A DNA stretch of 64,000 nucleotides from contig NZ_CP049834.1 in the NCBI RefSeq assembly GCF_019916085.1, positions 1,936,501 to 2,000,500 on the forward strand. Reading direction: 5' to 3'. This document shows, in pieces, positions 24,830-34,950 of this stretch (position 1 is its first letter; each line of letters opens with the position of its first letter). The translations under genes and the position numbers were made by a program. Origin of the DNA: Aquirufa lenticrescens (GTDB taxonomy: Bacteria > Bacteroidota > Bacteroidia > Cytophagales > Spirosomataceae). A model generated the notes under the pieces. That model was given only the letters and a program-made list of their open reading frames with translations, searched no databases and was not told the origin of the DNA.

Positions 24830-26164
24830 TTATTTTGTTATAGATAAGGGTTTCAACTCAAAAACCGCCACCAATTCCGTCTTATCCGTCACCTTATTTC
24901 GATTATCAATTCGCTGTCCTAGAATCCAGGCAACAGAACCTTTGCTTAACAGAATTTGGGTATTCTTTTTGATAGCTAAGGGTACTTTCTTATCCGTAAG
25001 GAAGTCGGAGATTAATTTCTTCTGATTCATTCCTAAAGGGCAAAACCAATCACCTTCTTGTACTTTGCGGATTTCTAATGGAAAATCGAGTGTATCTGCA
25101 TCTAAACAAGCCACATTCGGATCAGTGATGGCTTTCCAGTCTGCGGTTCGTTCTTCGATGAATATATGCAATTCCTGATTTCCGATTTGTATCACTTCAT
25201 CATCTTCTGAGATAACGATGGGTTTATAATCCGCTTGGCTTTTGAGAGATAAAATCCATTGACCTCTATCGACATTTAGGCTATGGCTTGGTGATTCGAA
25301 AATGGCTCCTACTTTATCAGTCTGTAAGATAGCTTCGATGGAGGCTGAATTGAAATGGTAGCTGAGTAATAGTTCAGTAAGTAAAACGGTACTTTTAGGC
25401 GTAATTGAAGGAATTTTGACCGTTACATTCCCAGTCGTATCAGTAGAGCTGTTTTCGCTGATAAAACCCTGTAATTCTTCTTGCATCCAGGCCTCGATTC
25501 CTTTGATTTTTGAGCTAGTGGCTGCGAGAGTTTGCTCGAAATGGGCGTTAAGTTCTTGGAACTTGGGCATTATTTCATGGCGAATGAAATTGCGTTGGTA
25601 TTTATTGGATTCGTTCGATGAATCTTCGCGCCAAGCCAATTTATGAGCGACTACAAAGTCAAAAATCGCATCTTGGCTGGCAAATGATAAGGGACGTATT
25701 AATTTTCCTGATTTGATAGGAATTCCATGAAAGCCGGCGATTCCAGTGCCTCGAACGAGATTAATTAGCATCGTTTCTGCACTGTCTAATTGGTGGTGAC
25801 CGGTCGCAATAAAATCATAACCTTCTTTTACGCGGATTTCTTCGAACCATTGGTAGCGCAAAATACGGGCGGCCATTTGGGTAGAGATCTTTTCTTGAGC
25901 GGCGAAAGCGTTAGTATCGAAACAGATGGTATGATAGGGCACTTTAAGGGTTTTGGCGAATTTCTTCACGAAAACCTCGTCCGCTAACGATTCTTCACCC
26001 CGAAGGCTGAAGTTGACGTGGGCAATTCCAAATTTGAATTTGGCCAAAGAAAAAAGCTTACTCAATACAATCGAGTCGATTCCTCCGCTTACGGCGATCA
26101 AAATTTTCTGATCAGGTTGGAATAAATTCTCTTTTTGGACAAAATGGATAAAATCTTCCAGCAT
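24830..26164 (-). CDS. tilS: tRNA(Ile)-lysidine synthetase
   Basis: A 444-residue TilS. The PP-loop motif ILIAVSGGIDSIVL lies near the N-terminus, with TGHHQLDSAETMLINLVRGTG and the substrate loop of the N-terminal domain; the C-terminal substrate-binding domain ends with LLSKGSVAWILGQRIDNRNKV. It modifies C34 of tRNA-Ile(CAU) to lysidine so that it reads AUA codons. I chose the start at MLEDF (26164) rather than 26188, as it fits family length and leaves 56 bp to the divergent OstA-like gene. Confidence 0.92.
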   Translation of the reverse strand: MLEDFIHFVQKENLFQPDQKILIAVSGGIDSIVLSKLFSLAKFKFGIAHVNFSLRGEESLADEVFVKKFAKTLKVPYHTICFDTNAFAAQEKISTQMAARILRYQWFEEIRVKEGYDFIATGHHQLDSAETMLINLVRGTGIAGFHGIPIKSGKLIRPLSFASQDAIFDFVVAHKLAWREDSSNESNKYQRNFIRHEIMPKFQELNAHFEQTLAATSSKIKGIEAWMQEELQGFISENSSTDTTGNVTVKIPSITPKSTVLLTELLLSYHFNSASIEAILQTDKVGAIFESPSHSLNVDRGQWILSLKSQADYKPIVISEDDEVIQIGNQELHIFIEERTADWKAITDPNVACLDADTLDFPLEIRKVQEGDWFCPLGMNQKKLISDFLTDKKVPLAIKKNTQILLSKGSVAWILGQRIDNRNKVTDKTELVAVFELKPLSITK

Positions 26165-26220
26165 AAAAATGGTAAATTGCGTGATCAATGGAGCTACGAA
26201 ATTAGCGATTCAATTTCAAG

Positions 26221-27756
26221 ATGCGTTACAAAGGTTGGATTTTCCTGGTATTTCTTCTCAGTTTGTCGTTTTTCGCACAAGCACAGGGGCAGCTTTTACA
26301 AGTCATTCGAGCGGACAGTTTGAATGGGATGCAACAAGAATTAATTGTGCGTAAGACCCTCATAGGTCGTGTATTATTGCAACAAGGAACGACTACACTT
26401 TATTGTGATCAGGCTGTCTTAAATTCAACAACGAATAACGTAGAAGCCTATGGGCATGTGCGTATCATTCAAGCGGATACGGTCACCATTACGGGGGATA
26501 CGGCATTATATAATGGCAATATGCGCCAGGCCTATATAAGTGGAAGAGTGAAATTGGATGATCATACGATTATCTTGAATACGCCCAAATTAGACTATGA
26601 TTTAAACTCTAAAATGGCCATCTATCATTCAGGGGCTAAGATTATCGACAAAAAATCCACCTTAACCAGTCGCGAAGGATTTTACAATACCACCACAAAG
26701 AACTTTTTATTTAAAGAAAAGGTCCGCGTCATCGATAAAGAGGGAGGTTCTGTGAAAGCAGATTCATTGAAATATAACACGCTTTCTAAGGAAGCCTTTT
26801 TTATCGCACCTACGGAAATTGTGACGAAAAAGGATACCGTCATTACAAGCCGCGGATTCTACAATACGATCACGAAAGTGTCGAATTTTACGGGTCGTTC
26901 GACGGCAAAAACCGACGAATATATTCTCACAGCAGATACCTTATTTTACGATTCTCCTACCCAAATTGGGGTGGCAAAAGGGAAGGTTGAATTCGTTAGC
27001 CAAAAAGAAAAGGTAATCCTGAAAGGTGACAATGGGCGTTATGCGGGTAAGACAGGAATTACCCGGGTTTATGGCCATGCCTGGATGCAGAACATCATGG
27101 AGAAAGACACGCTATATTTGACGGCGGATACCCTCGTTTCTGTTAATATAAAAAAAGATTCGATTCGAAAGTTATTTGCCTATAAAAATGTCCTCATATA
27201 CAAGTCAGATTTATCTGGCAGATGCGATTCGCTAGGTTACAATGTGCAGGATTCGATTATTCATTTCTACCAAAAACCGATTCTTTGGACCCAGGATTCG
27301 CAATCTCAAGCGGATTCCATTTCCTTATTTATGGGAAATCAGAAGCTAAAGGAAATGCGTTTGCGTGGCAAGTCATTTGTGATCTCTATCGATTCAGCGA
27401 ACCACTACAACCAGATTAAGGGAAGGAAAGTCTGGGTGCATTTCAAAGAGGATTCTAAATTAAATCGAGTAAATGTAGAGGGGAATGGGGAGAGTATTTA
27501 TTATGTTATCGATGATAAGAAAGTAACCACTGGATTAAATCGGGTGGAGTGCAGTCGAATGAACTTGTTTTTCGAGGATAACAAGGTGAAGAAAATTGCC
27601 TTTATCACGAAGCCAGAGGCGAAGTTTGTACCTCCCAAAGAATGGAAAGGCGACCTACAAGAATTAGATGGATTCCGCTGGCGGATCTCTGAAAAGCCAT
27701 CCCTCCAAACGATTCTGAAAAGAGTCGAATACCCAGTTCTTGTTAAAAAACCTTAA
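26221..27756 (+). CDS. OstA/LptA-like envelope protein
   Basis: A 511-residue exported protein with a signal peptide ending near FAQAQ. The rest is a long run of OstA-like beta-jellyroll repeats (DQAVLNSTTNNVEAYGHVRIIQADTVTITGDTALYNG and later copies such as LTADTLFYDSPTQIGVAKGKVEF), the fold used by LptA/LptD to carry LPS across the periplasm. This large OstA-like protein is typical of Bacteroidota. It probably binds LPS or acts in its transport. It is divergent from tilS and upstream of a small T9SS sorting-domain gene. Confidence 0.8.
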   Translation: MRYKGWIFLVFLLSLSFFAQAQGQLLQVIRADSLNGMQQELIVRKTLIGRVLLQQGTTTLYCDQAVLNSTTNNVEAYGHVRIIQADTVTITGDTALYNGNMRQAYISGRVKLDDHTIILNTPKLDYDLNSKMAIYHSGAKIIDKKSTLTSREGFYNTTTKNFLFKEKVRVIDKEGGSVKADSLKYNTLSKEAFFIAPTEIVTKKDTVITSRGFYNTITKVSNFTGRSTAKTDEYILTADTLFYDSPTQIGVAKGKVEFVSQKEKVILKGDNGRYAGKTGITRVYGHAWMQNIMEKDTLYLTADTLVSVNIKKDSIRKLFAYKNVLIYKSDLSGRCDSLGYNVQDSIIHFYQKPILWTQDSQSQADSISLFMGNQKLKEMRLRGKSFVISIDSANHYNQIKGRKVWVHFKEDSKLNRVNVEGNGESIYYVIDDKKVTTGLNRVECSRMNLFFEDNKVKKIAFITKPEAKFVPPKEWKGDLQELDGFRWRISEKPSLQTILKRVEYPVLVKKP

Positions 27757-27807
27757 AAAGGACAGAGCGGTCTGAAATTGTACTAATTTCGTCTCAACGA
27801 TTTGAGA

Positions 27808-28158
27808 ATGAAAATAGTATTGCGACATATCACTTTAATTTTAGTCCTGGCCACTTTGGTAGGATTTAAAAATGATCCCTATTTATTTCAGGGTGATCGC
27901 ATTTTTGTTTCTCATTTATATCCCAATCCTGCTGCTGAATATGCCTTGGTAGATTACCAGTATTCGGGCAATAACCAAGAGGTCAAAATTGCGATTTATA
28001 ATGTCTTAGGATTGGTAGTGAAGGAAGTCGAATTGGACAAAGAGGATCGCAACGCTAAAATCTCTTTACGCGAATTGAATAGTGGCCTTTACATGTACCA
28101 GTTACTTGTAGATGGGAAACCGGTCGCCACGAAGAAGTTGATGGTACGTAAACAATAA
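27808..28158 (+). CDS. Small protein that is almost only a T9SS type A sorting domain
   Basis: A 116-residue protein. A signal-like hydrophobic segment (about residues 5-20) is followed at once by a C-terminal domain with the type A pattern: YPNPAAEYALVDYQY, VKIAIYNVLGLVVKEVEL, LRELNSGLYMYQLLVDG and KKLMVRKQ. Normally this domain sits at the end of a large cargo and directs it through T9SS; here there is no cargo. The start at ATG 27808 was preferred to TTG 27802. A strong terminator follows 1 bp after the stop. It could be a decoy, a linker subunit or the relic of a larger gene. Confidence 0.75.
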   Translation: MKIVLRHITLILVLATLVGFKNDPYLFQGDRIFVSHLYPNPAAEYALVDYQYSGNNQEVKIAIYNVLGLVVKEVELDKEDRNAKISLRELNSGLYMYQLLVDGKPVATKKLMVRKQ

Positions 28159-28190
28159 AAAAAGAGCCGCTCAATTCGCGGCTCTTTTGA
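28159..28190 (+). terminator. Rho-independent terminator, probably bidirectional
   Basis: AAAGAGCCGC (28161-28170) pairs with GCGGCTCTTT (28178-28187) around a 7-nt loop, with A and T runs on the two sides. It lies between the convergent sorting-domain gene and htpG and can act for both. Confidence 0.88.
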
Positions 28191-28209
28191 TTTGTCTTAA
28201 AGACATGTC

Positions 28210-30027
28210 TTAAAATCCTCCCACCGTTCTTTTAATGAAGGCTGTCAAATCAGCCCCCGTTAACAGATTTTGCGATAGTAAGGCTAGGTCTGAGATTTGT
28301 TTCGCTAGCGCTTTTTGTTCGCTCTCGTCTTTCAAATCAGCTAGTTTACTAATCAATGGGTGGTTTGCGTTGATGGTGATGTTATAAGTGTTTGGCATAG
28401 CTCCAAACATGCCCATTCCGCCACCGCCAGTCTTCGACATGTCACTCATTCTACGCATAAACTCGTTTTGAGTTACGATTGCGGGTAATTCATCGGGTGA
28501 CATCGCTTCCACGGCTACCACTTTTTGTTTGTCATTCAGAGTTTCTTCGAAGACTTTCTTTACGCTCTCTTTTTGCGCATCAGATAAAATCGCTTCTAAT
28601 GTAATCCCCGTATCAATTAATTTGTCGACCGCATCAGCATCTACACGCTTCCATTGCGTCTTTTCTAATTTAGACTCCATCGTGTTAATGAAGTGGCTGT
28701 CGATCAGGGTATCTAATTTAATGACTGAATAACCTTTGTTTTGGGCGGATTGAATAAAGGCATCTTGTTGCTCGACGTCGGTGGTATACAAGAAAATCTT
28801 GTTTCCGTCCTTGTCTGTTTGGGCAGCTTGCACCTCTTCACTGTATTCGTCTAACGTGAAATACTTGTTATTCGTATCTTGAACTAGACAAAAATCTTTT
28901 GCTTTCTCTAAGAATTTCTCATCCGAGATCATTCCGTACTTGATGAATAAACCGATATTCGCGAACTTCTCTTCGAAAGCAGGACGATCCGATTTGAATA
29001 ATTCAGCTAATTTATCTGCTACTTTTTTAGTGATATACGAATTGATTTTCTTCACGTTCGAATCTGCTTGTAAGAACGAGCGAGATACATTCAATGGAAT
29101 ATCTGGTGAGTCGATGACCCCGTGCAATAACATCAAGAATTCAGGAACGATGTCTTTGACCTCATCGGTGATGAATACCTGACGGCTGTAAAGGGAGATT
29201 TTTTCGCGTTGCAACTGCATCTCGTTCTTTACTTTTGGGAAATATAAAATACCCGTCAAATTAAACGGATAGTCCACATTTAAGTGAATCCAGAACAAAG
29301 GCTTCTCTTGGAATGGATATAATTCCTCGTAGAATTTCAAGTAATCCTCGTCTGTTAAATCAGAAGGAGATTTAGTCCAAATCGGGTTCGGGTTATTAAT
29401 TACCTTATCGCCAAACTCAATCTCAATCGGCAAGAACTTGCCGTATTTCTCCAAGATCGACTTTAATTTAAACTCCTCTAAAAACTCCTCTGAGTCTTCT
29501 GCGATGTGCAAGATGATGTCTGTTCCGCGGGTCTTCTTTTTAGCTGGTCCAATCGTGTATTCCGTAGAACCATCGCACTTCCAAGTAGCTGCTTCAGAAC
29601 CCTCTTGATATGATTTTGAAATGATCTCCACTTCTTTTGCCACCATGAAGGCAGAATAGAATCCTAGACCAAAATGTCCGATAATTCCTTTGTCATCCCC
29701 TTGGTCCTTGTATTTCTCTACGAATTCAGTGGCCCCAGAGAAGGCGATTTGGTTAATGTATTTCTTGATTTCTTCTGCGGTCATACCGATACCGTTGTCA
29801 GAAATCGTGATAGTCTTTTTGTCTTTGTCAAAACTCACTTTCACCTTCAGTTCTCCCAATTCGCCGTTAAATTCACCAATGGAACTTAATCGCTTGATTT
29901 TTTGGGACGCATCTACGGCATTTGAAACTAGCTCACGAAGGAAAATCTCGTGATCCGAATAGAGAAATTTCTTGATGATGGGAAAAATGTTCTCGGTGTG
30001 AATGGAGATGTTACCTGTTTCTTTCAT
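28210..30027 (-). CDS. htpG: Chaperone HtpG (Hsp90)
   Basis: A 605-residue Hsp90. The N-terminal Bergerat ATPase has LRELVSNAVDASQKI, ISDNGIGM and IGHFGLGFYSAF; the middle domain includes PLFWIHLNVDYPFNL and FITDEVKDIVPEFL; the C-terminal dimerisation domain ends in LTAFIKRTVGGF. It remodels client proteins with ATP. The gene is a single transcript ending at a shared terminator; the 88 bp up to the divergent DUF3667 gene hold the promoters. Confidence 0.97.
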   Translation of the reverse strand: MKETGNISIHTENIFPIIKKFLYSDHEIFLRELVSNAVDASQKIKRLSSIGEFNGELGELKVKVSFDKDKKTITISDNGIGMTAEEIKKYINQIAFSGATEFVEKYKDQGDDKGIIGHFGLGFYSAFMVAKEVEIISKSYQEGSEAATWKCDGSTEYTIGPAKKKTRGTDIILHIAEDSEEFLEEFKLKSILEKYGKFLPIEIEFGDKVINNPNPIWTKSPSDLTDEDYLKFYEELYPFQEKPLFWIHLNVDYPFNLTGILYFPKVKNEMQLQREKISLYSRQVFITDEVKDIVPEFLMLLHGVIDSPDIPLNVSRSFLQADSNVKKINSYITKKVADKLAELFKSDRPAFEEKFANIGLFIKYGMISDEKFLEKAKDFCLVQDTNNKYFTLDEYSEEVQAAQTDKDGNKIFLYTTDVEQQDAFIQSAQNKGYSVIKLDTLIDSHFINTMESKLEKTQWKRVDADAVDKLIDTGITLEAILSDAQKESVKKVFEETLNDKQKVVAVEAMSPDELPAIVTQNEFMRRMSDMSKTGGGGMGMFGAMPNTYNITINANHPLISKLADLKDESEQKALAKQISDLALLSQNLLTGADLTAFIKRTVGGF

Positions 30028-30115
30028 ATTTTTTAAAATTAATAATCCTAAATTTGGTCTACCTTTTGCAATTTTAATTCCAAGACGGCGGGAGGTGTCA
30101 CATTGTCAGATTACT

Positions 30116-31069
30116 ATGTCAAAATCAAAATTACGTCAAGAAGATAATTGCCTCAATTGTGGCCAAAAAGTGCATACTCGTTTTTGCTCCCATTGTGGTC
30201 AAGAAAACAAAGAGCCTTACGAGACATTTTGGGGATTACTGGTTCACTTTGTCGAGGATATTTTTCATTATGACGGGAAGTTATTTTCTACTATCAAAAT
30301 TCTCTTTACCAAACCTGGATTTTTATCTTCCGAGTACCTGAATGGAAAACGTACGACGTATTTACATCCGATTCGTTTCTATTTATTTACGTCCGCTTTT
30401 TTCTTTATTTGTCTGTTTTATGTGTTTCACCCTTTGGAGAAATACCTTGAAAATCCGGCAACGAAAAAGGAAGCGTCAGTCCCCGTTATTTCCTTTAAAA
30501 ATGAGTTAATGAAGGATCAGAAGGGAAATCCTAAAACCTTTCAAGATTATCTACTTGTTCAATCAAAATTGCCTGCTGCTAAAAGAGACTCAGAATTAGA
30601 ACAAAAAATGGTCAAACAGGCGTATAGTATTGGGGAGGAATATACTAATTCAGAGGATTTATTGAAGGCGCTGGCAGATACGATGCTGCATAAAATGTCA
30701 ACCATCTTATTTATTGCTCTGCCGCTTTTAGCTTTTATTCTGCAATTAGTGTTTATCAGAAGGAAGGGCTTTTATTATATGCACCATGGAATCTTTGTAT
30801 TGCATTTGACAACTAGTTTATTTTTAGTTCTTTTCGTGACGGATGTGTTGGGTTTAGCAGCTTTAGCGCTTCATACGGATTGGATTAGTTCGATTTCGTC
30901 CTGGCTAGTTTTTGCTTGGTTTGTTTATTATTTCGTTGCATTTAAACGTTTTTATCGGTTAACAAGTGGGAAAGCTGTGCTTTATTTTATGGCCACGGCT
31001 TTTTTACAGAATATGTTAATGTTAGTCATTTTCTTAGGTCTACTTATCTTCTCATTCTTTAGTCTGTGA
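30116..31069 (+). CDS. DUF3667-type membrane protein with zinc ribbon
   Basis: A 317-residue protein. An N-terminal zinc ribbon (CLNCGQK then CSHCGQ, about residues 12-30) is followed by the DUF3667 core (FFSTIKILFTKPGFLSSEYLNGKRTTYLHPIRFYLFTSAFFF) and about five membrane segments in the C-terminal part. Function unknown; such proteins are common in Bacteroidota. The start at 30116 is the first Met before the ribbon; upstream in-frame codons overlap the htpG promoter. The PorP-like gene overlaps its stop by 4 bp, so the two are translationally coupled. Confidence 0.75.
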   Translation: MSKSKLRQEDNCLNCGQKVHTRFCSHCGQENKEPYETFWGLLVHFVEDIFHYDGKLFSTIKILFTKPGFLSSEYLNGKRTTYLHPIRFYLFTSAFFFICLFYVFHPLEKYLENPATKKEASVPVISFKNELMKDQKGNPKTFQDYLLVQSKLPAAKRDSELEQKMVKQAYSIGEEYTNSEDLLKALADTMLHKMSTILFIALPLLAFILQLVFIRRKGFYYMHHGIFVLHLTTSLFLVLFVTDVLGLAALALHTDWISSISSWLVFAWFVYYFVAFKRFYRLTSGKAVLYFMATAFLQNMLMLVIFLGLLIFSFFSL

Positions 31070-31959
31070 AAAAAATAGTCTTTTTATTGTGTCTAGCTTT
31101 CGCAGTAAACGCCCAGCAGGAGACCTTGCGAATGGCCTATCCATTTCTTCCTTTAGCCATTAATCCGGCAGATGCGGGAGCGCTGAAGATTTTTTCTGCC
31201 AAAGGGGTTTTTCGCAAAAAGCCTCTTTTCCAAACCATTGGTGGAGCTTCCTCCTCACAACAATTGATGAGCATTGATATGCCTTTGCAAAAGGGGAGCT
31301 GGGGCTTGGGGTTTTTGGGATACAATACAGATCAATCTTATGCGACTCCATCAGGCATGATTTCATCAAATCTAGGTTTAGCTGTGGTCGGTTCTAAGCA
31401 TGAGTTTTGGGGAAGAGGAAATCAACTGAGTTATGGTGTGAATCTAGGTGTTAACCAATATCCAATTCTTGGAAAATCGGGTTCGAGCGAGCTTTTAGGG
31501 AGTATTGGGATAGGGGTGACCTATCGAAAAGAAGCATTTATGGTCGGAATTTCGAAGCCTACGAATCGATTTGATGGTTTGGGTGATGCTCCACTTTATG
31601 TGCAGGCGTCCTATTATTTCCCGGTGGGTGATTTGCATACACTGAAAGTGGGAACCGTTTTACGAAAAGATCAACAGACAAAAGTCGATTTAAATGCCGT
31701 GTTTTGGTTCCAAGAAAAGTTGGGGATAGGATTGTGGTACCAGCAGACGGGATCGGAATTTGGTGATCCAGCTTTAGTAGGTTCACTAGAGGCACCGCTA
31801 GGTTTGAATTTTAGGGTAGGCTACTCCTATGATTTTTTAGGTAAAAATGTGTCAACGCTGGGTTCTACCACGACTAGTGAAGCGTCTGGTTTTCATCAAA
31901 TTTTCCTCCGATATGACCTCGATTTTGGGTTGGGAAAATTGGGGCAATTTAGGCCTTAA
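31066..31959 (+). CDS. PorP/SprF family outer-membrane protein
   Basis: A 297-residue protein with a short signal peptide (to about VNAQQ) and the PorP/SprF pattern: YPFLPLAINPADAG at the N-terminus, GLGFLGYNTDQ, YSYDFLG and a C-terminal strand HQIFLRYDLDFG. Members help export or anchor large T9SS cargo at the outer membrane. It starts with GTG in a GTGA overlap with the DUF3667 gene. The 251 bp after it contain only a weak hairpin (around 32077-32096) and the upstream region of sucA. Confidence 0.85.
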   Translation: MKKIVFLLCLAFAVNAQQETLRMAYPFLPLAINPADAGALKIFSAKGVFRKKPLFQTIGGASSSQQLMSIDMPLQKGSWGLGFLGYNTDQSYATPSGMISSNLGLAVVGSKHEFWGRGNQLSYGVNLGVNQYPILGKSGSSELLGSIGIGVTYRKEAFMVGISKPTNRFDGLGDAPLYVQASYYFPVGDLHTLKVGTVLRKDQQTKVDLNAVFWFQEKLGIGLWYQQTGSEFGDPALVGSLEAPLGLNFRVGYSYDFLGKNVSTLGSTTTSEASGFHQIFLRYDLDFGLGKLGQFRP

Positions 31960-32210
31960 AACAATAGGCTAATTATTGGTGATTTTAGGGGAAAAAATTG
32001 AAATTATTAAAGAAATTTTAGGGGGCTTTTATAATGGATGAAATTCCTCAGAAATTTGTGCACTTATAGCTAAAAAACCCTCGAAAAATTAGGGGTATTT
32101 TGCGGAGCAAATAGTAAATTGCGTAGATTTTAGCATTTATAGATTGTTAAGATTGTACTAAACCAAAACATTGAAACATTTCTTTGGCCTAAAGCCTAGA
32201 AAATTAACTT

Positions 32211-34940
32211 ATGGATCCATTTTCCTACGTAGCCAATGCCGATACGCAAGTCATAGCTGACTTGTATGAGGCGTACAAACAAGATCCCAATTCGGTAGAT
32301 AGCTCTTGGAGAGATTTCTTCAAAGGTTTCGATTTTTCTCAAACCTGGTTAGGCGAGGGAGCTCCTGCGGGCGCTGTTTCAGCTGATTCAAGCCATGTTC
32401 AGAAGGAAATGGCGGTTATCTCCTTGATTAAGGCATTCCGTTCAAGAGGCCACTTATTATCTAAAACTAACCCGGTGCGTGAGCGCAAGGATCGTAAGCC
32501 ACGTTTAGATTTGGCGGATTATTCTTTGTCTGATGCGGATTTAGATACCGTTTTCCAAGCGGGGTCTTTCATGGGTTTAGGTGCAGTGACTTTGCGCACA
32601 ATTCAAGCAGCTTTACATAAAATCTATGCGGGTTCAGTGGGTTTCGAATATTCGTATATCCGCGACGTGCAGCAAAAAGAGTGGTTGCGTAATAAAATCG
32701 AGAAGGAAGCACTTTCATTCAAGCCTACGTTTGAGGAGAAAAAGCACATTCTTCAGAAGATGAATGAGGCCGTTGTTTTTGAGAACTTCTTAGGTACAAA
32801 ATATTTAGGTCAAAAGCGTTTCGGCTTAGAAGGTGGTGAATCTACTATCGCTGGTTTAGATGCGATTATCAATGTGGCAGCTGATGCGGGTGTAAAAGAG
32901 GCGGTAATCGGGATGGCGCACAGGGGTCGTTTGAACGTTTTGGCAAACATCATGCACAAATCATACGAAGCAATCTTTGATGGTTTCGAAGGGAATGTGC
33001 CTCATGAGATTCATGGAGATGGTGACGTAAAATACCACCTAGGTTATTCAAGCAAACATATTTCTCCCAAAGGAAGCGAGATTTCGTTGAAATTAGCTCC
33101 TAATCCATCGCACTTAGAAGCGGTAAATCCTTTAGTTGAGGGTTTCTGCCGTGCGAGTGCAGATGCGCATTATAAAGGAGATTACGATAAAGTATTGCCT
33201 ATTTTAATTCACGGAGATGCGGCGGTAGCTGGTCAAGGTATCGTTTATGAGGTAACTCAGATGGCGAAATTAAAGGGTTACGGGACAGGTGGAACGATCC
33301 ACTTTGTGATCAATAACCAGGTAGGTTTTACAACTGATTTTGAAGATGCTCGTTCGGCGATTTATTGCACGGATGTAGCTAAAATCATCGATGCACCGGT
33401 ATTCCACGTGAATGGAGATGATCCAGAAGCAGTGGTATTTGTGTCTCGTATGGCGGCAGAATACCGTCAAGAATTTAACCGCGATGTATTTGTGGATATG
33501 GTTTGTTACCGTCGTAATGGCCACAATGAATCAGATGAGCCTCGTTTTACGCAGCCTACTTTGTACGCGAACATCACGAATCATCCAAATCCACGCGAGG
33601 TTTACACACAACAATTAATCAAGAACGGTGAGATTGAGGCTAAATTAGCCGAAGAAATGGATTCTGCTTTCAAAGCAGAATTGCAGGCTCGTTTAGATAT
33701 GGTGAAGCAAAAAGTGAGCCCACCCTATGTTCCCTTGAAATTAGATAACCGCTGGTCAGCGCTTCGTTTCTCCAACGAAACAGATTTCGATTCGTCTCCT
33801 AAAACGGCGATCTCGAAAGAAGTGATTGATTCAGTAGCGAAAGCCTTGACTTCTTTGCCAAAAGGTTTTACTGCCTTAAAGCAAATCGAAAAAGTAATTG
33901 CAGATCGCAAAGGATATTTCGAAAAAGGCCAATTAAACTGGGCAACGGCTGAATTATTAGCGTATGGTTCACTTCTTTTAGAAGGCAAACCAGTTCGTTT
34001 ATCTGGTCAAGATGTGCAACGTGGTACGTTCTCTCACCGTCACGTCGTATTACACGATGCGAACACGAATGAGAACTACAATTCGTTAAACCACATCAAA
34101 GAGGGGCAAGAGCAAGCGCAGATTTACAATTCCTTACTTTCTGAGTACGGCGTATTAGGTTTTGAGTTTGGCTATGCCTTAGCGAATCCAGATGCCTTAG
34201 TTATTTGGGAAGCACAATTTGGTGACTTTGCCAATGGTGCTCAAACGATGATTGACCAATTCGTTTCGTCTCACGAATCGAAGTGGGGTACGCAGAATGG
34301 TTTAGTGATGTTATTGCCGCACGGGTATGAGGGCCAAGGTCCAGAGCACTCGAATGCGCGTCCAGAACGTTTCTTGCAGTTAGCTGCGGAAAACAATATG
34401 ATCGTAGCGAACTTAACAACGCCAGCCAATATTTTCCACGCTTTACGTCGTCAATTGACTTGGGATTTCCGTAAGCCATTAGTGGTAATGTCGCCTAAGT
34501 CGATCTTCCGTCACCCGAAAGTGGTTTCGCCTATCGAAGAGTTTACGAAAGGTAAATTCCAAGAGGTGATAGGGGATAGCTATGCAGATAAGGCCAAAGT
34601 GAAGAAGGTATTACTTTGCTCAGGTAAAGTTTACTTCGATCTATTGGATCGCCAAGAAAAAGATAAGCGCAAGGATGTGGCAATTGTTCGTTTGGAACAA
34701 TTACACCCATTCCCTACGAAGCAAGTAGACGCAGAATTAGCGAAATACAAAGGAGCTGATGTATTCTTCGTGCAAGAAGAACCGGAAAACATGGGCTACT
34801 GGTCGTATGTGATCCGTGAATTTGGCTGGTCTAAATTCAAAGGTTTAGTCGCGCGTAAAAAATCTGCTTCTCCAGCGACTGGATTCTTGAAAGTTCACGG
34901 CGTAGAGCAAGCAAACCTAATTAACAAAGCATTCGAATAA
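32211..34940 (+). CDS. sucA: 2-oxoglutarate dehydrogenase E1 component
   Basis: A 909-residue thiamine-diphosphate decarboxylase of the TCA cycle. It begins with the E2-binding segment ([32 protein letters not shown]), and has [14 protein letters not shown], the ThDP region ([30 protein letters not shown]) and the pyrimidine-binding domain ([28 protein letters not shown]). Length is close to the E. coli enzyme (933). It is followed 10 bp later by sucB and then lpd, so the entire complex is encoded in one block. Confidence 0.97.
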   Translation: MDPFSYVANADTQVIADLYEAYKQDPNSVDSSWRDFFKGFDFSQTWLGEGAPAGAVSADSSHVQKEMAVISLIKAFRSRGHLLSKTNPVRERKDRKPRLDLADYSLSDADLDTVFQAGSFMGLGAVTLRTIQAALHKIYAGSVGFEYSYIRDVQQKEWLRNKIEKEALSFKPTFEEKKHILQKMNEAVVFENFLGTKYLGQKRFGLEGGESTIAGLDAIINVAADAGVKEAVIGMAHRGRLNVLANIMHKSYEAIFDGFEGNVPHEIHGDGDVKYHLGYSSKHISPKGSEISLKLAPNPSHLEAVNPLVEGFCRASADAHYKGDYDKVLPILIHGDAAVAGQGIVYEVTQMAKLKGYGTGGTIHFVINNQVGFTTDFEDARSAIYCTDVAKIIDAPVFHVNGDDPEAVVFVSRMAAEYRQEFNRDVFVDMVCYRRNGHNESDEPRFTQPTLYANITNHPNPREVYTQQLIKNGEIEAKLAEEMDSAFKAELQARLDMVKQKVSPPYVPLKLDNRWSALRFSNETDFDSSPKTAISKEVIDSVAKALTSLPKGFTALKQIEKVIADRKGYFEKGQLNWATAELLAYGSLLLEGKPVRLSGQDVQRGTFSHRHVVLHDANTNENYNSLNHIKEGQEQAQIYNSLLSEYGVLGFEFGYALANPDALVIWEAQFGDFANGAQTMIDQFVSSHESKWGTQNGLVMLLPHGYEGQGPEHSNARPERFLQLAAENNMIVANLTTPANIFHALRRQLTWDFRKPLVVMSPKSIFRHPKVVSPIEEFTKGKFQEVIGDSYADKAKVKKVLLCSGKVYFDLLDRQEKDKRKDVAIVRLEQLHPFPTKQVDAELAKYKGADVFFVQEEPENMGYWSYVIREFGWSKFKGLVARKKSASPATGFLKVHGVEQANLINKAFE

Positions 34941-34950
34941 TAGAATTATT

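Noticed and set aside
32041-32076. Very short open frames in the 251 bp upstream of sucA
   Set aside because: The longest is about a dozen codons, with no conserved feature; a leader peptide cannot be supported.
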